Positions 34,622-43,499 of a stretch of 64,000 nucleotides of DNA are shown here, piece after piece. The first letter of the stretch is position 1; every line of letters starts with the position of its first letter. The stretch comes from Pararhodobacter sp. CCB-MM2 (GTDB lineage Bacteria; Pseudomonadota; Alphaproteobacteria; Rhodobacterales; Rhodobacteraceae), in assembly GCF_001691415.1 (NCBI RefSeq), contig NZ_LRRR01000003.1, positions 1 through 64,000 on the forward strand. Direction: 5' to 3'. The notes below the pieces were generated by a model, which worked only from the letters and a program-made list of their open reading frames with translations, searched no databases and had not been told where the DNA came from. The position numbers were made by a program, and so were the translations under genes.

Positions 34622-35692
34622 ATGACCAAGCTGCCCCGCTACGCCCGCCGCCATCGCACCCCGCCCGGAAGCCCTCCGGGTACGCTGCAGGTCGACCCCG
34701 AGGCCCGCGCCAGCCGGGTCCATGCCTTCCGGTTCAACGCCGATGGCGTGACCGAGGCCGACGAGATCCTCGATTGTGAGCCGGGTTCGGTGCTGTGGCT
34801 GAACGTGGACGGGCTGGGAGACGGCGCGCTGCTGTCCCGCATTGCCGAGCGTTTCGGCCTGCATCCCTTGGCGATGGAGGATGTGGTCTCCACCCATCAG
34901 CGGCCCAAGTCCGAGGAATACGAGGCGCATCATTTCATCGTCCTGCGCATGCCCGACCGCGTGCAGGAGGAAGGCGCCGACCGCATCAACACCGAGCAGG
35001 TCGCGATCTTCCTCGGCGATGGCTATGTCATCACCTTTCAGGAAAAGCCCGGCGATGTCTTTGACCCGGTGCGCACCCGCCTGCGCAACCCCTTGGGCCA
35101 GATGCGCAAGCGGGAGGCGGATTACCTCTGCTATGCGCTGATCGACGCGCTGATCGACGCCTATTTCCCGGTGCTGGAGGGGCTGGGCGACCAGCTGGAG
35201 GCGCTGGAGGACGACATCGTCTACGAAACCGCACCCGTCGAGATGCCGCAGATCCATGCGCTGAAGCGCGAGTTGATGAGCGTTCGCGGGGCCGTCGCGC
35301 CGATGAAGGACGTGGTCGGCACCCTGCAGCGCGAGGAGACGCAGCGCTTTTCCGACAACACCCGGCTCTATCTGCGCGACGTGCAGGACCACATCGTCCA
35401 GCTGATCGAGACCGGGCAGACCTATCGCGAGGTGGCGACGGGGCTGACGGATCTGCTGCTCTCCAGCCAGTCGAACCGCTCGAACGAGGTGATGCAGGTC
35501 CTGACGCTGATCGCGACGATCTTCATCCCGCTGACCTTCGTCGCCGGCGTCTATGGCATGAATTTCGACTACATGCCCGAGCTGCACTGGAAATGGAGCT
35601 ACCCGGTGGTGATGGCCGCGATGGCGATCATGGCCGTGGTGCTGACCATCTGGTTCTACCGCAAGGGCTGGCTGGGGCGCCGCTGCAAATAG
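34622..35692 (+). CDS. corA: CorA magnesium/divalent cation transporter
   Basis: Pentameric cation channel of the CorA/2-TM-GxN family. The N-terminal cytoplasmic domain is about 290 residues; two C-terminal membrane helices enclose the pore motif YGMNFDYMPEL, with GMN selectivity filter and the CorA-type MPEL loop. Length 356 aa. The N-terminal PPGTLQVDPEARA stretch is unremarkable. ATG 34622 lies just five bases after the DMT gene. Mg, Co or Ni transport is expected. Confidence 0.95.
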   Translation: MTKLPRYARRHRTPPGSPPGTLQVDPEARASRVHAFRFNADGVTEADEILDCEPGSVLWLNVDGLGDGALLSRIAERFGLHPLAMEDVVSTHQRPKSEEYEAHHFIVLRMPDRVQEEGADRINTEQVAIFLGDGYVITFQEKPGDVFDPVRTRLRNPLGQMRKREADYLCYALIDALIDAYFPVLEGLGDQLEALEDDIVYETAPVEMPQIHALKRELMSVRGAVAPMKDVVGTLQREETQRFSDNTRLYLRDVQDHIVQLIETGQTYREVATGLTDLLLSSQSNRSNEVMQVLTLIATIFIPLTFVAGVYGMNFDYMPELHWKWSYPVVMAAMAIMAVVLTIWFYRKGWLGRRCK

Positions 35693-35713
35693 CCGCGCCC
35701 CCCATCGGGGATC

Positions 35714-37129
35714 TTATCGCCGCATGCGTTGCAGCAGCGCCAGCGAGACATAGCCATCGGGCGCGAGGCCATTCTGCGCCTGCCAATCACGCACCGCCGA
35801 CAGGGTGCCCGAGCCGACCCGCCCGTCGATATCCCCCTCGTAATGCCCGGCGCGCGACAGGAGGCGTTGCAGCTCCTCACGCTCGTCTCGCGACAGCGGG
35901 CGGTCGTCGCGCGGCCAGCTGCCGACGAAATCCCCGGCCCCGCGCATCCGGTCGGCCAGATGGCCGATGGCGATCGCATAGGCATCGGCGTTGTTATAGC
36001 GCTTGATCACCCGGAAGTTCTGGAACGCCAGCAACGCCGGCCCGTTCGATCCTGCCGGGAACAGCAGCGTCGCCTCGCCCGAGCGCGGCAGCGTCTGCCC
36101 GCGCTGCGGCGTCACGCCCAGCCGGGTCCATTCGCCCACATCGCGGCTGGTATTGGCCAGACGCGGGTTGAAGTTCGACGGAATGCGGACCTCGACCCCC
36201 CAGGGCTGTCCACGCTGCCAACCGTGGCGCGACAGATAGGCCGCAGTCGAGGCCAGCGCATCGGTCGGATCGTCCGACCAGATGTCGCGCCGCCCGTCGC
36301 CGCGGAAGTCGACGGCATATTCCAGATAGCTGGTGGGGATGAACTGCGTATGCCCCATCGCCCCGGCCCAGCTGCCGACCATGTGGCGGGCGTCCACGTC
36401 CCCCGACTGGATGATCCGCAGGGCGCCGATCAACTGTTCCTCGTAGAAATCCGCCCGGCGGGACGAGATCGCCAAGGTCGACAGCGAGCGGATGATCGGG
36501 TTGCGCCCGCGCAGTTGCCCATACGAGCTTTCCAGCCCCCAGACCGCCACCACGACCTCGCGCTCGACGCCGAAGCGGGCCTCGATGGCCTCCAGCGTGG
36601 TGCGATACTCGCGCAGCATGCGCTGGCCGTTGTCGATCCGCGATTGCGAGACGGCGCTGTCCAGATAGGCCCAGATCGGGCGGCTGAACTCGGGCTGATG
36701 CGCCTCGCGCTGCAGGATCTCAGGGTCCGGGGTCACGCCCGAGAACGCCGTATCGAACACCCGTGCCGAAATCCCCTCACGCAGGGCGCGGGCCCGGAAG
36801 GTCGTGCGCCAGCGGTCGAACTCGACATTGCCGCTGGCCGACAGGCCGCGCGCGCTCGACGACGCGCCGGCGCGCAGGCTGGTCGGACGCGACGCCGGAC
36901 GGCGCGACGCCTCGGGCGCCAGCGCGGCGATGCGGATCGCCTCGCGCGTGCCGAGGCCGGGCGTGGTTTCGGGCGTGGTGGCCGCGCGTGTGGGCGCGAC
37001 GGCGACGGGGGTGGTTGCACTGAAACCGGGCCGGGACATCGGACGCGGCGAGCGCTCGACATTGGCGAGCGACGCGGCCGGAAGGCACAGCGCGGCAATC
37101 AGCCAGATAAATCCGGCGGGGCGTTTCAT
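35714..37129 (-). CDS. Lytic murein transglycosylase (MltB-like) with PG-binding domain
   Basis: Periplasmic enzyme cleaving peptidoglycan glycan strands. After a signal sequence (MKRPAGFIWLIAALCLPAASLA) comes a low-complexity Ala/Arg/Pro region (about 30-110), then the SLT_2 domain with catalytic Glu in WGLESSYGQLRG and GAMGHTQFIPTSYLEYAVDF. The last 60 residues are a PG_binding_1 domain (LSRAGHYEGDIDGRVGSGT). Length 471 aa from ATG 37129. Faces the ABC ATPase on the same strand after 76 bp; convergent with corA. Confidence 0.92.
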   Translation of the reverse strand: MKRPAGFIWLIAALCLPAASLANVERSPRPMSRPGFSATTPVAVAPTRAATTPETTPGLGTREAIRIAALAPEASRRPASRPTSLRAGASSSARGLSASGNVEFDRWRTTFRARALREGISARVFDTAFSGVTPDPEILQREAHQPEFSRPIWAYLDSAVSQSRIDNGQRMLREYRTTLEAIEARFGVEREVVVAVWGLESSYGQLRGRNPIIRSLSTLAISSRRADFYEEQLIGALRIIQSGDVDARHMVGSWAGAMGHTQFIPTSYLEYAVDFRGDGRRDIWSDDPTDALASTAAYLSRHGWQRGQPWGVEVRIPSNFNPRLANTSRDVGEWTRLGVTPQRGQTLPRSGEATLLFPAGSNGPALLAFQNFRVIKRYNNADAYAIAIGHLADRMRGAGDFVGSWPRDDRPLSRDEREELQRLLSRAGHYEGDIDGRVGSGTLSAVRDWQAQNGLAPDGYVSLALLQRMRR

Positions 37130-37205
37130 GGCGAACCTGCTCTGTTCTGTCATTGTTTTGACGGAACCATAGCGCAAACTCGCCTTTGACGAAAGCGGCT
37201 GGCCG

Positions 37206-38294
37206 TCAGGTGAGCGGAACCACGCAATCACAGATCCGCAATTTCACATGGGTGCCGATCGCATGCTGCTGCCCGGGACCCGAGATCACCAGCAGACATT
37301 CCTCGCCATCCTGCACCCAGTAGATCTGGTCATGCCCGCGGAATTCGCGCCCGACGATGGTCGCCGTGCCGCTGGGGTCTTCGTCCAGCATGATCTGCTC
37401 GGGCCGGACGGCCAGCGTCACGGCACCGTTGGCGGCGCGGGTCATCGGCAGGTCGCCGAAGGCCGTCTGCACCGTCGTGCCATTCGCCGTACCGGTCAGG
37501 AAGTTCGACCGGCCGATGAAGTTCGCGACGAATTCGCTGACCGGGTTGCGGTAGATCTCGTCCGGCGTGCCGACCTGCACCACGCGGCCGCCGTCCATCA
37601 CCGCGATGCGGTCAGCCAGCGCCAGCGCCTCTTCCTGATCATGCGTGACCAGCACCCCGGCCGAGCCGGTTTCCTTCAGCAAGCGGCGGACCTCCTGCCG
37701 GGTTTCCACCCGCATCTTGGCATCGAGGTTCGAGAACGGCTCATCGAGCAGGATCAGCTTCGGCGCCACCGCCAGTGCACGGGCCAAAGCCACGCGCTGC
37801 TGCTGGCCGCCCGACAACTGGTGCGGGCGCCGCTTGCCCAAGGTGCCAAGGCCCACCAGATCCAGCATCTCCTGCGCGCGGGCGTTGGCCTGGGCCCGCG
37901 GGAGTTTGCGCAGGCCGAACTTCACGTTGTCCAAGACCGACAGATGCGGGAACAGCGCGTAATCCTGAAACACGAAGCCGATGCCCCGCGCTTCGGGCGG
38001 GAGGGTGGTGATGTCGCGCCCTTCGAAGGTGATGGAGCCCTCGTCGGGATGCTCGAACCCGCCGATCATCCGCAGGGTCGTCGTCTTGCCGCAACCCGAC
38101 GGGCCCAGCAGCGCCAGCAGCTCACCCTCGCCCAAAGCCAGCGAGACGCGCTCGACCGCCGGGTGTTCGGCATGCGGGAAGCTCTTGCGCAGGCGGTCCA
38201 CCTCCAGCAGCGGCTTCGACGGCCGCTGGCGATAGCCCAGCGGCGAAGCCTCGGCCGGCATGCGGAAAGTGAGGGTCTTGGGCAGTTGGTTCAT
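37206..38294 (-). CDS. ABC transporter ATP-binding protein (PotA/FbpC-like)
   Basis: ATPase subunit of an importer of the spermidine/putrescine or ferric-iron type. Walker A GPSGCGKTT, Q-loop VFQDYALFPHL, signature LSGGQQQR, Walker B LILLDEP and switch VTHDQEEAL are all present. The C-terminal 100 residues form a TOBE domain (LAVRPEQIML). Length 362 aa from ATG 38294. No permease or binding-protein gene is adjacent, so its partners are elsewhere or it is a shared ATPase. It is divergent from deoC, with a palindrome between. Confidence 0.88.
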   Translation of the reverse strand: MNQLPKTLTFRMPAEASPLGYRQRPSKPLLEVDRLRKSFPHAEHPAVERVSLALGEGELLALLGPSGCGKTTTLRMIGGFEHPDEGSITFEGRDITTLPPEARGIGFVFQDYALFPHLSVLDNVKFGLRKLPRAQANARAQEMLDLVGLGTLGKRRPHQLSGGQQQRVALARALAVAPKLILLDEPFSNLDAKMRVETRQEVRRLLKETGSAGVLVTHDQEEALALADRIAVMDGGRVVQVGTPDEIYRNPVSEFVANFIGRSNFLTGTANGTTVQTAFGDLPMTRAANGAVTLAVRPEQIMLDEDPSGTATIVGREFRGHDQIYWVQDGEECLLVISGPGQQHAIGTHVKLRICDCVVPLT

Positions 38295-38408
38295 CGGCAC
38301 ACCGGGCCTTCCGGCCAATTCCTACCGTTGCGCTGGGTATTGACTGGGCCTAGTCCCGAGGGACCCGCTTGTCAATTTGCTTTGAGGCCGCGGGAAACGC
38401 CGCGTAAT

Positions 38409-38424
38409 TTGACCAATTGGTCAA
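38409..38424. promoter_or_regulatory. Perfect 16-bp palindrome, operator candidate for deoC
   Basis: TTGACCAATTGGTCAA is an exact palindrome in the 198-bp divergent region between the ABC ATPase and deoC. Its size fits a TetR- or GntR-type dimer site, and its half-sites resemble those near the FCD regulator at 3.66 kb but in the opposite arrangement. The regulator is not identified. Confidence 0.65.
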
Positions 38425-38492
38425 GGCCGCCGCTTGCACGACAGGGCCTGCCCGCGCATAATGCCGCCTTCCCCGCAACCGGATTCCCCCTC

Positions 38493-39443
38493 ATGTCGCT
38501 TGAAAGAAACGCCGGAACGCCGCTGACGACCGACTGGTTCGACCGCGTGCAGATCAACCGTCCCGCCGCCGAGCGCCGGGCGGCCAGCCTGCTCGCCCGC
38601 CGCAGCGTGAAGAAGGAACATCAGGCCGCTTGGCTGGTGAACGCCATCCGCTGCATGGACCTGACGACGCTGGCCGGTGACGATACCGAGGATCGCGTGG
38701 CCCGCCTTTGCGCCAAGGCCCGCCGCCCGCTGGCCGATTCCATCGCCGAGGGGCTGGGCCTGACCGAGATGCCGAAGACCGGCGCGGTCTGCGTCTATCC
38801 GACGATGGTGGGTGCCGCGAAACGCGCGCTGTCGAACAGCGGGATTCCGGTGGCCTCGGTCGCGACGGGCTTTCCGGCGGGTCTGATGCCCCTCGACCTG
38901 CGGCTGGCCGAGATCCGCTATGCCGTCGACCAAGGCGCGGACGAGATCGACATCGTCATCACCCGCGCCCATGTGTTCCAGGGCGAATGGAATGCGCTTT
39001 ATGACGAGATCGCCGCCATGCGCGAAGCCTGCGGCGAGGCGCATATGAAGGCGATCCTCGCGACCGGCGATCTGGTGACGCTGACCAATGTCTACCACGC
39101 CTCGATGGTGGCGATGCAGGCGGGCGCGGATTTCATCAAGACCTCGACCGGCAAGGAGGGCGTCAACGCGACGATCCCCGTCTCGCTGACGATGGTGCGC
39201 GCGCTGCGGGATTATGGCGAGCGGACCGGCGTGAAGATCGGCTTCAAGCCCGCCGGCGGGATGAAGACCGGCAAGGACGCGATCAGCTGGCAGGTTCTGA
39301 TGAAGGAAGAGATGGGTCAGGACTGGCTGCAGCCCGATCTGTTCCGCTTCGGCGCCTCGTCGATGCTGGCCGATATCGAGCGTCAGCTCGAGCATTATCT
39401 CACCGGGCGCTATGCCGCCTCGCACCGCCACGCCATCGCCTGA
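38493..39443 (+). CDS. deoC: Deoxyribose-phosphate aldolase
   Basis: Class I aldolase converting deoxyribose 5-phosphate to glyceraldehyde 3-phosphate and acetaldehyde. The Schiff-base Lys lies in DFIKTSTGKEG, and KIGFKPAGGMKT contains the second active-site Lys. VCVYPTMVGAA near residue 99 is the family N-terminal signature. Length 316 aa matches the longer DeoC group. The aldehyde dehydrogenase starts seven bases after its stop; together they would oxidise the acetaldehyde released. ATG 38493 lacks a strong ribosome site. Confidence 0.95.
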   Translation: MSLERNAGTPLTTDWFDRVQINRPAAERRAASLLARRSVKKEHQAAWLVNAIRCMDLTTLAGDDTEDRVARLCAKARRPLADSIAEGLGLTEMPKTGAVCVYPTMVGAAKRALSNSGIPVASVATGFPAGLMPLDLRLAEIRYAVDQGADEIDIVITRAHVFQGEWNALYDEIAAMREACGEAHMKAILATGDLVTLTNVYHASMVAMQAGADFIKTSTGKEGVNATIPVSLTMVRALRDYGERTGVKIGFKPAGGMKTGKDAISWQVLMKEEMGQDWLQPDLFRFGASSMLADIERQLEHYLTGRYAASHRHAIA

Positions 39444-39450
39444 GGTCGTC

Positions 39451-41748
39451 ATGCCCACTGTAACGGAAGCCCTCTCGATGATGGATTACGGCCCCGCCCC
39501 CGAATCCGCCGCCGTGGCGATGGACTGGCTGAAAGGCCGCGCCTTCGGCCATTTCATCAACGGCAGTTTCACCAAGCCGGGCGAGACTTTCGCCGTCACC
39601 AACCCCGCCACCGGGGCCGAGCTTGCGCAGGTCACCCAAGGCTCTGACGCCGACGTGGCCGAGGCGGTGAAGGCCGCGCGCTCGGCCGCGAAGGGCTGGG
39701 CCAAGCTGTCCGGCGGCCAACGCGCCCGGCATCTCTATGCGCTGGCGCGGCTTATGCAGAAGCGTGAGCGGCTGTTCGCGGTGCTGGAGACCTTGGACAA
39801 CGGCAAGCCGATCCGCGAATCGCGGGATATCGACGTGCCGCTGGCCGTGCGCCATTTCTATCACCACGCCGGCTGGGCCGAGCTTCTGGCCGATGAATTC
39901 CCGGGGATGCGCCCGCATGGCGTCTGCGGGCAGATCATCCCGTGGAACTTCCCGCTGCTGATGCTCGCATGGAAGGTCGCGCCCGCCTTGGCCGCCGGCA
40001 ACACCGTCGTGCTGAAACCCGCCGAATTCACCCCGCTGACCGCGCTGCTGTTCGCCGAGCTCTGCGTCGAGGCCGGGCTGCCGAAGGGCGTCGTCAACAT
40101 CGTCACCGGCGACGGGCACACCGGCGCAGCTTTGGTCGCGGCCGAGGTGGACAAGATCGCCTTCACCGGCTCGACCGAGGTCGGCCGCCTGATCCGCCGC
40201 CAGACCGCCGGCACCGGCAAGGCGCTGACGCTGGAGCTGGGCGGCAAATCCCCCTTCATCGTCTTCGCCGAGGCTGATCTGGACGCCGCGGTCGAGGGCG
40301 TCGTCGATGCGATCTGGTTCAACCAGGGCGAGGTCTGCTGCGCCGGTTCGCGCATTCTGGTGCAGGAGCAGGTCGCCGAGAAATTCACCCAGCGCCTGAA
40401 AGCCCGCATGGCCAAGCTGCGCGTCGGCGATCCCTTGGACAAGTCCACGGATGTCGGCGCGGTGGTGCATTCCACGCAGCTGGAGCGTATCCGCGGCCTC
40501 GTCGACAAGGCCGTGCAACAGGGCGCCGTGCTGCATCAGGCCCCGGTGCCGAACGGGCCCGGCAGCTTCTGCGCGCCGACCCTGCTGACCGATCTGGGGG
40601 CGGCCAACATCGCCAATACCGAGGAGATCTTCGGTCCGGTCGTCACTCTCATGACCTTCCGCACCCCCGGCGAGGCGGTGGAGCTGGCGAACAACACGCG
40701 CTACGGCCTTGCCGCGTCGATCTGGTCGGAAAACCTGACGACCGCGCTGGACATCGCATCGCAGGTGAAAGCCGGCGTCGTCTGGATCAACGGCACCAAC
40801 ATGTTCGACGCCAATGCCCCCTTCGGCGGGATGCGCGAATCGGGCTTTGGCCGTGAGGGCGCGCGTGAGGGGATGCTGGCCTACCTCACCTCGGACGAGG
40901 CCTCGGGCAAGGAGCGCAAGGCACCGGACGCCCTGTCGGCCCTGCCCGCCGCGAACAGCGGCGATGCGGTGGACCGGACGCGCAAGCTTTACATCGGCGG
41001 CGGGCAGAAGCGCCCGGACGGCGGCTATTCCTATGCCGTCGCGGGGGCACAGGTCCCGCTCGGCGGGCGCAAGGACATCCGCAACGCGGTCGAGGCGGCC
41101 CACGCGGCCAAGGGCTGGTCCAAGGTCACCGGCCACAACCGCGCGCAGGTGCTGTATTTCCTCGCCGAGAACCTGCAGGCGCGCGCCAAGGACTTCGCCC
41201 CCAAGGACGAGGTCGCGCAGGCGGTGGAACGTACCTTCTACTGGGCAGCTTGGGCGGATAAATACGACGGCAAGGTCCATTCCACGACCGGCCCGAATGT
41301 CACGCTGGCGATGAAGGAACCCTTCGGCGTCATGGGTGTGATCTGCCCCGAGGAAGCGCCGCTTCTGGGCTTCGTCTCGACCGTGCTGCCGGCGATCGCC
41401 ATGGGTAACCGGGTCATCGCCGTGCCCTCGCAGGCGAACCCGGTGCCGGCGCTGGACCTGTATCAGGTGCTCGATACCTCGGACGTGCCGGGCGGAGTGG
41501 TGAACATCGTCACTGGCCCGCGCGGGGAGTTGGCCGATACGCTGGCCAAGCATGATGACGTGGCCGCACTCTGGGTCTTTGCCGACCCCGAGACCTGCCA
41601 GAATGCCGAGGTGCAGTCAGCCGGCAACCTCAAGCCCGTCTGGGCCGAGAACCGGGCGCGTGACTGGGCGGGCAAGGCCGGCCAATCGCGCGACTTCCTG
41701 CGCCGTTCGGTGCAGGTGAAGACGGTCTGGGTGCCCTACGGCGCCTGA
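39451..41748 (+). CDS. ALDH16-type aldehyde dehydrogenase with degenerate second domain
   Basis: NAD(P)-dependent aldehyde dehydrogenase of 765 aa, about 1.5 times normal length. The first 490 residues are a complete ALDH: LELGGKSPF holds the general-base Glu and the catalytic Cys is C296 in NQGEVCCAGSR. From about 510 a second partial ALDH domain follows (GVMGVICPEEAPLLGFVST) that lacks the catalytic Cys segment. This architecture is that of ALDH16, studied structurally in Loktanella, also a Rhodobacterales member. Coupled to deoC, it probably oxidises acetaldehyde from deoxynucleoside breakdown. Confidence 0.92.
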   Translation: MPTVTEALSMMDYGPAPESAAVAMDWLKGRAFGHFINGSFTKPGETFAVTNPATGAELAQVTQGSDADVAEAVKAARSAAKGWAKLSGGQRARHLYALARLMQKRERLFAVLETLDNGKPIRESRDIDVPLAVRHFYHHAGWAELLADEFPGMRPHGVCGQIIPWNFPLLMLAWKVAPALAAGNTVVLKPAEFTPLTALLFAELCVEAGLPKGVVNIVTGDGHTGAALVAAEVDKIAFTGSTEVGRLIRRQTAGTGKALTLELGGKSPFIVFAEADLDAAVEGVVDAIWFNQGEVCCAGSRILVQEQVAEKFTQRLKARMAKLRVGDPLDKSTDVGAVVHSTQLERIRGLVDKAVQQGAVLHQAPVPNGPGSFCAPTLLTDLGAANIANTEEIFGPVVTLMTFRTPGEAVELANNTRYGLAASIWSENLTTALDIASQVKAGVVWINGTNMFDANAPFGGMRESGFGREGAREGMLAYLTSDEASGKERKAPDALSALPAANSGDAVDRTRKLYIGGGQKRPDGGYSYAVAGAQVPLGGRKDIRNAVEAAHAAKGWSKVTGHNRAQVLYFLAENLQARAKDFAPKDEVAQAVERTFYWAAWADKYDGKVHSTTGPNVTLAMKEPFGVMGVICPEEAPLLGFVSTVLPAIAMGNRVIAVPSQANPVPALDLYQVLDTSDVPGGVVNIVTGPRGELADTLAKHDDVAALWVFADPETCQNAEVQSAGNLKPVWAENRARDWAGKAGQSRDFLRRSVQVKTVWVPYGA

Positions 41749-41768
41749 TTTCCACAACGAGATCAACG

Positions 41769-41801
41769 CAAAGCGCGCGGCCCCACGGGTCGCGCGCTTT
41801 G
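41769..41801. terminator. Bidirectional terminator between ALDH16 and FUSC genes
   Basis: CAAAGCGCGCG (from 41769) pairs with CGCGCGCTTTG (41791-41801), with A and T residues at both ends; it lies between two convergent genes. Confidence 0.75.
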
Positions 41802-41820
41802 TCATTCAGGGTGCTATCTG

Positions 41821-42903
41821 TCAGGCCGCGCAGTGTCGCGCCAGAGCCCTCCGGTCCTCGATGGTGGACAAGACCAACGCCACGCCCATGCCGATCACCA
41901 CGCCGAGGAAGGTGTCCAGCACCCTCTCAGTCGCCAAAGCGCCAGCCTCGGCCTGTGGGCTGGCGAGCGCCATCATCAGCAGGGCCATCGGCGTGATCAG
42001 CACCTGCCCGAAGGCGTAGTTCGCGCCGATCACTAACTCGGTTGCGACCTGCAAGGCCACCAGCAACAGGATGACCCCGACGATGCCGGGATCGGAGGCG
42101 AGGCAGACCCAAGCCACGCCCGCGCCGAAAAGCGTGCCGACCATCCGCTGCATTGCCCGGTTCAGCGACAGGTGCAGATGCGTACCCTGCAGCACCACCT
42201 GCGCACCCATCGCTGCCCAGCCGGGATGGTCCATGCCCGCCGCGTGGCTGACCAGCATGGCCAAGGCCGTCCCGACCGCAACGCGCAGGGCGATCATCCG
42301 GCGGGCGGGCAACGGCATGGGTGCCTCGGGCTGCGCGGGCGCGGGGCGCAGCCAGTCGGTCGACAGCACCACCGCCAGCGCCAACAGGGCGACCGCGGCG
42401 GTGGCCGCGCCACGCTCCAGCACCTCAAGCCCCGAGGTGACCGGCATCATCCCCGCGCTGCCGGCGAAGACGAAGATCAAGGCACCCGGCGGGCCGAAGG
42501 GCGCACTGGTGCTGGCGAAGAAGAACAGCCCGGCCATCACCGCCAAGGCCAAGAGCTGCCCCCAGACCGGGACGCCCAGCCAGGTGAGGGTCGACATGCC
42601 GGCGATGGCGCTGACCTGCAGCCCTCCGGCGGCCAGAACAACCCAGCCGCGCTGCCGGTGCGTTACGCCGCGACCGAACAAGGCGACCAAGGCCCCAAGC
42701 GCCGCGAAGCCAACCAGCGAGGCCCAGGGCGAGGCCAGAACGGCTAGCAAGGCCAGCGCGGTGGTGATCCCCGCCTGCGCCGAGATCAGCAGCGGCACCG
42801 CCAGCCGCGGTTGCCGGGCCACCGCCGCGGACTGCCGCAGGTGCATCGGGTGCATCAGGTGGCGAAGGCTCTCGATCCGGCGCGGGGCATGGGTCGCGGT
42901 CAT
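41821..42903 (-). CDS. FUSC-family membrane protein
   Basis: Fusaric-acid-resistance-type (FUSC) inner-membrane transporter or channel component of 360 aa with two blocks of hydrophobic helices (about 30-165 and 210-340), the typical repeated halves. Motif-like segments include HPGWAAMGAQVVLQGTHLHLSLNRAMQR in the second half. Such proteins export aromatic acids or toxic organics. Its ATG overlaps the stop of the MarR gene (ATGA), and that regulator carries a striking operator palindrome, so expression is likely induced by a MarR ligand. Substrate unknown. Confidence 0.87.
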   Translation of the reverse strand: MTATHAPRRIESLRHLMHPMHLRQSAAVARQPRLAVPLLISAQAGITTALALLAVLASPWASLVGFAALGALVALFGRGVTHRQRGWVVLAAGGLQVSAIAGMSTLTWLGVPVWGQLLALAVMAGLFFFASTSAPFGPPGALIFVFAGSAGMMPVTSGLEVLERGAATAAVALLALAVVLSTDWLRPAPAQPEAPMPLPARRMIALRVAVGTALAMLVSHAAGMDHPGWAAMGAQVVLQGTHLHLSLNRAMQRMVGTLFGAGVAWVCLASDPGIVGVILLLVALQVATELVIGANYAFGQVLITPMALLMMALASPQAEAGALATERVLDTFLGVVIGMGVALVLSTIEDRRALARHCAA

Positions 42904-43373
42904 GCGTTCTCTCCGTTGCGGGCGTGGTCTTCCAGCTGGTCGATCCGGGCGTCGATGGCATCGAAACCCTGCATCAGGGCCTCGATCGTAGTGTCGGGGA
43001 GGTCGGCCAGCATCGCGGCCTCGGCTTCGGCCAGAAGGCCCTGCAGCTCGGCGACGCGTTGTTCGCCGGCGGGGGTCAGATGGATCAGCCGGGCGCGGCC
43101 GTCGTTGGGGTCACGGCGCCGTTCGATCAACCCGTCGCGGACATGGATGTCGATCACCCGCACCAGCGTCGAGCTGTCGATGCCGACGCGGTAGGCCAGA
43201 TCCTTCTGGGTAATTCCCCCGCCGATTACGCTGACATGGATCAGAGGCACCCAAGTCGCGTCCGTCAAGCCAAGCTTGGCCAGCTGGGCATCTACATGGC
43301 GGCGCCAGCGGCGGGCCAGCATCGAAAAACGCAGGCCAAAGGTCAGTCGGGAGGGGGAATCGGTCTGGGTCAT
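42900..43373 (-). CDS. MarR-family transcriptional regulator
   Basis: Winged-helix dimeric repressor of 157 aa. The HTH covers about residues 45-100: GGGITQKDLAYRVGIDSST, then VRVIDIHVRDGLIERRRDPNDGRA with the wing. Small phenolic or other aromatic ligands usually release MarR proteins. It is followed by the FUSC gene by a four-base overlap and starts 18 bp from a perfect 30-bp palindrome, so autoregulation with FUSC is very likely. ATG 43373. Confidence 0.93.
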   Translation of the reverse strand: MTQTDSPSRLTFGLRFSMLARRWRRHVDAQLAKLGLTDATWVPLIHVSVIGGGITQKDLAYRVGIDSSTLVRVIDIHVRDGLIERRRDPNDGRARLIHLTPAGEQRVAELQGLLAEAEAAMLADLPDTTIEALMQGFDAIDARIDQLEDHARNGENA

Positions 43374-43390
43374 GCCCCAAATCTAGGCAA

Positions 43391-43420
43391 ATATAGTTTG
43401 ATTTGCAAATCAAACTATAT
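43391..43420. promoter_or_regulatory. 30-bp perfect palindrome, MarR operator
   Basis: ATATAGTTTGATTTG (43391-43405) is followed at once by its exact reverse complement (43406-43420). It lies 18 bp upstream of the MarR start and contains a TATATT that would serve as a -10 for the minus strand. AT-rich against a GC-rich background. Confidence 0.88.
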
Positions 43421-43451
43421 TGCAGCGACTGCATAGCCGCCCTGCAGAACG

Positions 43452-43477
43452 AAAAAAGGCCGGGGAAAACCCCGGCC
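43452..43477 (-). terminator. Terminator of the rimP-nusA-rnpM-infB operon
   Basis: GGCCGGGG (43458-43465) pairs with CCCCGGCC (43470-43477); on the minus strand six T residues follow (43452-43457). Located 23 bp after the infB stop. Confidence 0.92.
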
Positions 43478-43499
43478 CTTTCAGAGACTTGCGCGTAGA

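Noticed and set aside
39400..41553. Long minus-strand frame opposite ALDH16
   Set aside because: Shadow of a conserved GC-rich gene; no motif and no ribosome site.
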